From Microcaldota archaeon (GTDB taxonomy: Archaea; Micrarchaeota; Micrarchaeia; Burarchaeales; Fermentimicrarchaeaceae), in NCBI GenBank assembly GCA_026396455.1, contig JAPLWT010000037.1, positions 1 through 33,820 of the forward strand: DNA of 33,820 bases. The letters run 5' to 3'. A model generated the notes under the pieces. That model did no database searches, was not told the DNA's origin, and was given only the letters and a program-made list of their open reading frames with translations. This document shows positions 29,709 to 33,820 of this stretch, piece by piece. Numbering within the stretch: position 1 is the stretch's first letter; each line of letters opens with the position of its first letter. The translations under genes were made by a program, and so were the position numbers.

Positions 29709-30949
29709 TGCTTCTCGAATATGAGTCTCTGCTTGACAAACACTCTTGTCCCGCGGGGTATATCTCTGTCAACGACAACTCCGGCTCCAACCCAGCAATT
29801 GTCACCTATCGTCATGCCAGGCATTACGGAGGATAGCACGCCGGTCTTTGTATTGTCGCCGATTATAACACCGAGCTTGCTCCTTTTGGTATCCACTTTC
29901 TTGTTCATCACTTCCATGCTGATAGTGCCGGCATCAAACCTCCAGTTAGCTACCTGAGTCCCAGCGCCGAAATTGCAGTTCTCACCGATTATGCTGTCAC
30001 CTATGTACGTGAGATGTTTGGCGTTGACATGATTCATGATTATGCTGTTCTTCACCGTTGTAGAATCGCTTATGCTGCAGTCCTCTCCTATGCTGCTGTT
30101 GCCTCTTATGAATGAATGGGGGCCCACTTCAGTGTTCTTTCCTATGAAGACAGGCCCTTCTATGACACTGTCGAATACGCGGGCACCTCGCTCTATGATG
30201 ACTTTGCCACTAACCCGAGAATGCTCGATTTTGCCTTCCTTCTTTGCCTTCATGGTCTTGAGGAGGAACTCGTTTGCATCAAACAGCTGCCAAGGCACGC
30301 CAAGGTCCTGCCAGTATTCAGTGAGCTCAACTCCCCTCGCATTCCCCTTGCTGGCAAGAATCTTTATCAGGTCTGTGATCTCGTATTCTCCCCTCTTTGA
30401 GAGTCGGAGGGACTTCATTTTTGAGAAGAGACTTTCGTTCATCACATACATGCTGCAGTTCGCAAGTCCGCTCCTGCGGGTTTTGGGCTTCTCCTCAAAT
30501 TTGACTATCTTGCCCCTCTCAAGTTCAGCAACTCCGTAGTTGCTAACATCGTCTACTCTCTTCAAACCAATCGTCATCTCGGAATCGTGGGATGAGATGA
30601 GCTTCTTGATTGCGCTGCTCTCCGTTATTATGTCGCCAGCAATTCCTACGAACGTGTCATCAATCATATCTTCCGCAGCCAGGAACGCATCCGCCGTGCC
30701 TCTCATCTTTTCCTGTACTGCGTACTTTATCCTCATGCCAATCTTGCTGCCATTGCCAAACTCGTCAATTATCTTATGCCTGAGGTAGTTCACGACGATT
30801 ACCACATCCACTATCCCGGCGTTCTTCAAGTTTTCTAGCACGTGAGATAGTATTGGCCTTCCAGCAACCGGTATCATACACTTGGGTCTGGTGTGCGTCA
30901 GAGGTTTCAGCCTCTTTCCCTCGCCAGCAACTAGTATGACTCCCTTCAT
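29705..30949 (-). CDS. glmU: GlmU-like bifunctional sugar-1-phosphate nucleotidyltransferase/acetyltransferase
   Basis: A 414-residue enzyme. The N-terminal nucleotidyltransferase begins MKGVILVAGEGKRLKPLTHTRPKCMIPVAG, the NTP-binding signature, with GTADAF and GDI for the sugar and metal sites. The C-terminal left-handed beta helix starts near residue 245 (hexapeptide repeats such as VIIERGARVFDSVIEGPVFIGKNTEV) and includes a helix-contact segment ending MPGMTIGDNCWVGAGVVVDRDIP. This is the archaeal arrangement that acetylates GlcN-1-P and makes UDP-GlcNAc. It overlaps the glmM gene (ATGA), whose product supplies GlcN-1-P, supporting the call. A glucose-1-P thymidylyltransferase-like activity is the alternative. 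Confidence 0.9.
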   Translation of the reverse strand: MKGVILVAGEGKRLKPLTHTRPKCMIPVAGRPILSHVLENLKNAGIVDVVIVVNYLRHKIIDEFGNGSKIGMRIKYAVQEKMRGTADAFLAAEDMIDDTFVGIAGDIITESSAIKKLISSHDSEMTIGLKRVDDVSNYGVAELERGKIVKFEEKPKTRRSGLANCSMYVMNESLFSKMKSLRLSKRGEYEITDLIKILASKGNARGVELTEYWQDLGVPWQLFDANEFLLKTMKAKKEGKIEHSRVSGKVIIERGARVFDSVIEGPVFIGKNTEVGPHSFIRGNSSIGEDCSISDSTTVKNSIIMNHVNAKHLTYIGDSIIGENCNFGAGTQVANWRFDAGTISMEVMNKKVDTKRSKLGVIIGDNTKTGVLSSVMPGMTIGDNCWVGAGVVVDRDIPRGTRVFVKQRLIFEKQ

Positions 30950-32289
30950 ACCAATCCCTCCTTAACGATTCCCTCAGCTCTCCTGAAGACCTTCTCTAGC
31001 TCCCTCTCGGTCCTGTGCTCGCAGGTCACTCTTATTGCAGACTCTGTTCCTGACGCTCTGACAAGCAACCAACCATCACTGAAATCTATTCTAACTCCGT
31101 CCTTCTCGTTAACATCACCTTTGAATTCTCCCGTAATCCTACCCTTTATCCTTTCCATTGAGGCGCTCCTGTCGTTGCAGTTGAACTTTGCCCGTCTCAT
31201 GGGGTATTTCTTAATTTCTTTCCTTAGCTTCCCCAGCTTGCCCTCCCTGCACATGAGCTCCACAAATTTCAATGTTGCCAGCATTCCATCTGGGGACAGG
31301 ACTTCCTCGGGGAATATGTACTCACCGCAGGGTTCCCCCCCAAAAATTGCTCCGCTTCCCCTCATTCTCTCGGCTACATTCCTGCTTCCCACCTCGGTTA
31401 TTATGAAATTCCCCCCATTTTTTTCAACAGCTTCCTTTACGGCAAGGGATGCCTCTACAGTTGAAACAACACTGCCGCCATTTTCACCCAGCATGTAACC
31501 CGAGATAAGCGAAAGCTGCTCATCAAGCCCCAGCACTTCTCCTCTCTCGTCCATCACGACTACCCTGTCAGCGTCTGCATCGTATCCTATGCCCATATCC
31601 GCTCCGCTGCTCCTGACAACTGCGCATGCATCCTCCAAGCTTTCGCTGTTTGGCTCAAGGTTCCTTGAGAAAGTTCCGCTGGGCTCTGCATTAAATCCGA
31701 CAACTCTGCACCCAACCTCCCGAAGCATGAATGGTGCTATGGAACATGCAGCTCCATTGCCGCAGTCAACAACAATTTTGGGTTTTTTCTTCTCGATAAG
31801 TGCTCTGTCTGTAAGCGAAAACGCAAGCTCAATGTGCTTGTCAACCGCATCCGCAACCGAAAAGGAATCCCCGAAGCCATCAGGCTCAGGGGACGCAAAT
31901 TTCTTTGCTCGCAGCAGGTTCTCAATTTCTCTCTCCTCCTCCCTGCTTATCTCCTCCCCCAAGCGGTTATATAGCTTAAAACCGTTGTAGTGGGGAGGAT
32001 TATGCGATGCGGTTATCATAACCCCGCTGTTGGCTCGAGCCCTCGTCGCTATTGCGGTAGTTGGTGTTGGAACAACTCCAAGTCTTAGAGCAGAGCCGCC
32101 GAGAAAGTTAATTCCCGCAATAAGCGCGCTCTCCAGCACAGCGCCAGATGGCCGGGTATCGCGTCCTATCGCCACCTTGCTCCCCCTGTTCTTGGTTATA
32201 ACTTGACCTAAGGCCAGAGCTAGTTCGGGGGTGATGTTCTCACCTACAACACCGCGTATTCCTGAAGTTCCAAACGATACGTCCGTCAT
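30946..32289 (-). CDS. glmM: Phosphoglucosamine mutase/phosphohexomutase
   Basis: A 447-residue alpha-D-phosphohexomutase. The phosphoserine loop is TASHNPPHYNG (Ser95), the metal loop GYDADADRVVVMD, the sugar-binding loop GGEPCGEYIF and the phosphate-binding loop RASGTESAIRV. The Ser loop and length fit archaeal GlmM/phosphomannomutases. Translational coupling to a GlmU-like gene favours GlcN-6-P to GlcN-1-P conversion. The promoter is face to face with that of secG in a 40-bp gap. Confidence 0.93.
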   Translation of the reverse strand: MTDVSFGTSGIRGVVGENITPELALALGQVITKNRGSKVAIGRDTRPSGAVLESALIAGINFLGGSALRLGVVPTPTTAIATRARANSGVMITASHNPPHYNGFKLYNRLGEEISREEEREIENLLRAKKFASPEPDGFGDSFSVADAVDKHIELAFSLTDRALIEKKKPKIVVDCGNGAACSIAPFMLREVGCRVVGFNAEPSGTFSRNLEPNSESLEDACAVVRSSGADMGIGYDADADRVVVMDERGEVLGLDEQLSLISGYMLGENGGSVVSTVEASLAVKEAVEKNGGNFIITEVGSRNVAERMRGSGAIFGGEPCGEYIFPEEVLSPDGMLATLKFVELMCREGKLGKLRKEIKKYPMRRAKFNCNDRSASMERIKGRITGEFKGDVNEKDGVRIDFSDGWLLVRASGTESAIRVTCEHRTERELEKVFRRAEGIVKEGLV

Positions 32290-32329
32290 ACCACAAATAT
32301 TAAAAACTGCAAAGGTTAAATAAATAGCT
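32290..32329. promoter_or_regulatory. Overlapping divergent promoters of glmM and secG
   Basis: Only 40 bases separate two divergent ATGs. ATATTAAAAAC (from about 32298) lies about 25-30 bases before secG, and CTATTTATTTAA (read on the minus strand, about 32316-32327) lies about 28-35 bases before glmM. Each TATA box lies next to the other gene's start, so both transcripts would be leaderless and initiation could be mutually exclusive. Confidence 0.45.
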
Positions 32330-32482
32330 ATGGCAGAGAGAGTATCAGCACCGCAGAGTTCAACGGGTTTATTGCGCTTCTACGACACGAACGTTGGTGG
32401 ACCGCAGCTTGACCCCAGAGCAGTTGTGGTATTCACAGTGGTATTTATACTTGTTATAAAGGTACTGGGGTACTTTGTCTAG
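32330..32482 (+). CDS. secG: SecG/Sec61-beta preprotein translocase subunit
   Basis: A 50-residue tail-anchored subunit of the SecYE-beta translocon. The pattern SSTGLLRFYDTNVGGPQLDPRAVVVFTVVFILVIKVLGYFV matches archaeal Sec61-beta: a short polar head, the conserved GLLRFYD...GP.LDP segment, then one membrane helix (about 31-49). The gene is too short for most ORF lists. Its stop abuts the convergent HD gene with no gap. It is needed for export of the pilin and secreted proteins of this window. Confidence 0.93.
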   Translation: MAERVSAPQSSTGLLRFYDTNVGGPQLDPRAVVVFTVVFILVIKVLGYFV

Positions 32483-33658
32483 TCATTTCTTCAGGAATTC
32501 TTTGAAGAACTTATCACAAACAGAGGCCACGGTCTTTGTCTTTTCCTTCGGACATGCCACTATGGCTCTCCTCCTAATCTCCTCGGTCTTCTTTATTGAG
32601 CTGACTATGTCTGAAAGCTCCTCTAACGGATACTCCTTTCCGCCCTTCAGTATTTTGACACTGCTCCTGCCGAACTTATCATCATAGGCTTGCCTGGATT
32701 CTATGATGAGTTCATCCACCCCACTTTCTCCCATTATTACCGCCTCAAGCTTCTTAGTGCTCGAGTAATCTTTGAAGAGCTTCTTCCCGTCATCGTTAAG
32801 TTTATGCAGCTCCAGCTCATATGCCCGCTTGTAAAGCTTTCTGCTGCGCATTCTTTCAATAAGCTCCTTGCTTCTCCCTTTTTCCAGTGAAAGCCCCAGC
32901 TGGGCATCATCATATCTTGTCAGTTCATCAAGGGATACCACTCCGTCCTCAAGCGCAAATTCAACCGCCCTCCCCAGCATGGCACTGGCAATCCTGACTG
33001 CATGATGGTAATAGACGGATGAGAACATGAGGAACCTTGCTATCAGAAGGGACTCCGCGGCTTCTATCCCGCCCCAATCAATTATCGCTTTGCTGCCTCT
33101 AAGCCGTATTGTATGAACAATCCTGTCGCAGTCTATCACTCCGTAAGCAACTCCAGTGTAGTGGGAATCCCTCAGGAGGTAATCCATCCTGTCGGAACCG
33201 AGGTCAAAATTTATTATACCCCCTTCTTCCTCACCCGAGAGTATTGAACAGATTCTTTTTAGGTCATACCCGTTATCCTTCAGTATCTCACCGCTAGCTC
33301 CCTTCCTCACCAGTTCTGAACCCCTCTTCTCATGGCTGCCCATCTTTCTTCTGATGAGGATTCCCTCGCTCTCATGGGAGAAAGCAGTATGCCCGACATC
33401 GTGGAGAAGGGCAGCTGCTCTTATATCTCTTGTCTCTTCTTTAGGAAGCGAGAGGCTCTCGCATATCTCTCCAGTTATATGCATAGTTCCGATGGAATGC
33501 TCGAACCTCGTATGATTGGCGCCCGGGTAGATGAGGTAGGCAACGGCCATCTGTTTTATCCCTCTCAGTCTCTGGACCTCTGGGGTGTCAATAAGCTTGA
33601 GCTCAGCATCGCTGATGTATACGTTTCCGTGGATGGCATCCTTTATAACAGGCATCAT
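32483..33658 (-). CDS. HD-domain phosphohydrolase (dNTPase/SAMHD1-like)
   Basis: A 391-residue HD hydrolase of the COG1078 type. Metal ligands are His54 (NHTRFEHSIG), His86-Asp87 (ALLHDVGHTAFSH) and the Asp of SDRMDYLLRDS. The preceding DAIHGNVYISDAELKLIDTPEVQRLRGIKQMA is typical of dNTP triphosphohydrolases and SAMHD1 relatives. It probably hydrolyses dNTPs, but other nucleotides are possible. It begins at ATGATG, overlapping the TGA stop of the winged-helix gene upstream, so the two are coupled. Confidence 0.92.
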   Translation of the reverse strand: MMPVIKDAIHGNVYISDAELKLIDTPEVQRLRGIKQMAVAYLIYPGANHTRFEHSIGTMHITGEICESLSLPKEETRDIRAAALLHDVGHTAFSHESEGILIRRKMGSHEKRGSELVRKGASGEILKDNGYDLKRICSILSGEEEGGIINFDLGSDRMDYLLRDSHYTGVAYGVIDCDRIVHTIRLRGSKAIIDWGGIEAAESLLIARFLMFSSVYYHHAVRIASAMLGRAVEFALEDGVVSLDELTRYDDAQLGLSLEKGRSKELIERMRSRKLYKRAYELELHKLNDDGKKLFKDYSSTKKLEAVIMGESGVDELIIESRQAYDDKFGRSSVKILKGGKEYPLEELSDIVSSIKKTEEIRRRAIVACPKEKTKTVASVCDKFFKEFLKK

Positions 33659-33819
33659 ACCAACTCGTAGGTCCCTCTCCTCTTCTCTATTGCATCCCCC
33701 TTGTCCTTCATTATCTCGAGCACTACCATAGCGGCTGGCTCGCTTACTTTCAGCTCCCTGCTGATATCGCTTACGTTATTAGCCCCCCTCTTCATGCTCT
33801 GCTTAACCTTGTCGAAAAG
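33655..33819 (-). CDS. Winged-helix-like protein, 5' end outside the window
   Basis: The last 54 codons of a gene entering from the right edge: VKQSMKRGANNVSDISRELKVSEPAAMVVLEIM, then DKGDAIEKRRGTYELV. This reads as helix-turn-helix plus wing, the pattern of small archaeal winged-helix proteins. Its stop TGA overlaps the HD gene start by four bases (ATGA). With the start missing, length and family cannot be judged. Confidence 0.65.
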   Translation of the reverse strand, partial: LFDKVKQSMKRGANNVSDISRELKVSEPAAMVVLEIMKDKGDAIEKRRGTYELV

Positions 33820-33820
33820 G

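Noticed and set aside
1..33820. CRISPR arrays, rRNA genes, plasmid or phage modules
   Set aside because: No regularly spaced repeats, rRNA signature sequences, capsid, terminase, integrase or replication-initiator genes are visible.

Overview
The window is chromosomal DNA from an archaeon. Direct evidence includes archaeal/eukaryote-type ribosomal proteins (eS24, eS27-like S27ae, eL8/L7Ae, eS28, eL24, probable eL41), aIF5A, Alba, an Sm-like protein, Kae1 and Bud32, a Sec61-beta-type SecG, class III (archaeal type IV pilin) signal peptides, a tRNA with a bulge-helix-bulge intron, TATA boxes about 25 nt upstream of leaderless starts, and GGTG-type ribosome binding sites. Packing is very tight (ATGA/TTGA/GTGA overlaps, few gaps). 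I infer a small, possibly DPANN-like or deep euryarchaeal genome. The sequence does not fix the lineage.

Layout. 1-2.8 kb: HAD phosphatase, a RelE-like toxin with a winged-helix partner, two tiny genes (a Cys-rich peptide and probable eL41) and Bud32. 2.8-6.0 kb: a small membrane protein, then a three-gene pilin-like surface cluster headed by a von Willebrand A protein whose vWA fold is split by an inserted domain. 6.0-8.6 kb: operon aIF5A-eS24-S27ae-CPBP protease-Kae1. 8.7-9.8 kb: a lone TnpB with Gly at the usual RuvC-II Glu. 9.8-11.7 kb: TatD nuclease, NYN protein, Sm protein, double-ACT protein. 11.8-14.6 kb: intron-containing tRNA-Ala(GGC), membrane pyrophosphatase and a small membrane protein, bracketed by partial copies of the tRNA 3' end. 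14.6-16.6 kb: HxlR regulator and bifunctional PurH. 16.6-18.8 kb: secreted protein, SPFH protein and a two-helix membrane protein. 18.8-19.6 kb: a 778-nt gap without a convincing gene but with strong potential RNA structure. 19.6-21.5 kb: ribosomal operon eL8-eS28-eL24-Ndk, then a dUTPase/dCTP deaminase-family gene. 21.5-23.2 kb: second pilin-like cluster. 23.3-26.7 kb: ThiDN, CBS-domain protein and ThiL. 26.8-27.4 kb: AT-rich DUF457-type membrane protein and tRNA-Val. 27.5-29.7 kb: adenosine-specific kinase, Zn/KH protein, Alba and DUF460. 29.7-33.8 kb: GlmU-like and GlmM-like enzymes, SecG, HD phosphohydrolase and a partial winged-helix gene.

Themes. Translation and tRNA t6A modification (Kae1, Bud32, aIF5A, ribosomal proteins), thiamine (ThiDN + ThiL), UDP-GlcNAc synthesis (GlmM + GlmU, probably feeding N-glycosylation of the sequon-rich surface proteins) and two pilin/surface clusters dominate. 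The features most worth follow-up are the tRNA-derived repeats around the pyrophosphatase, the structured 778-nt gap, the split vWA surface protein and the substituted TnpB active site.
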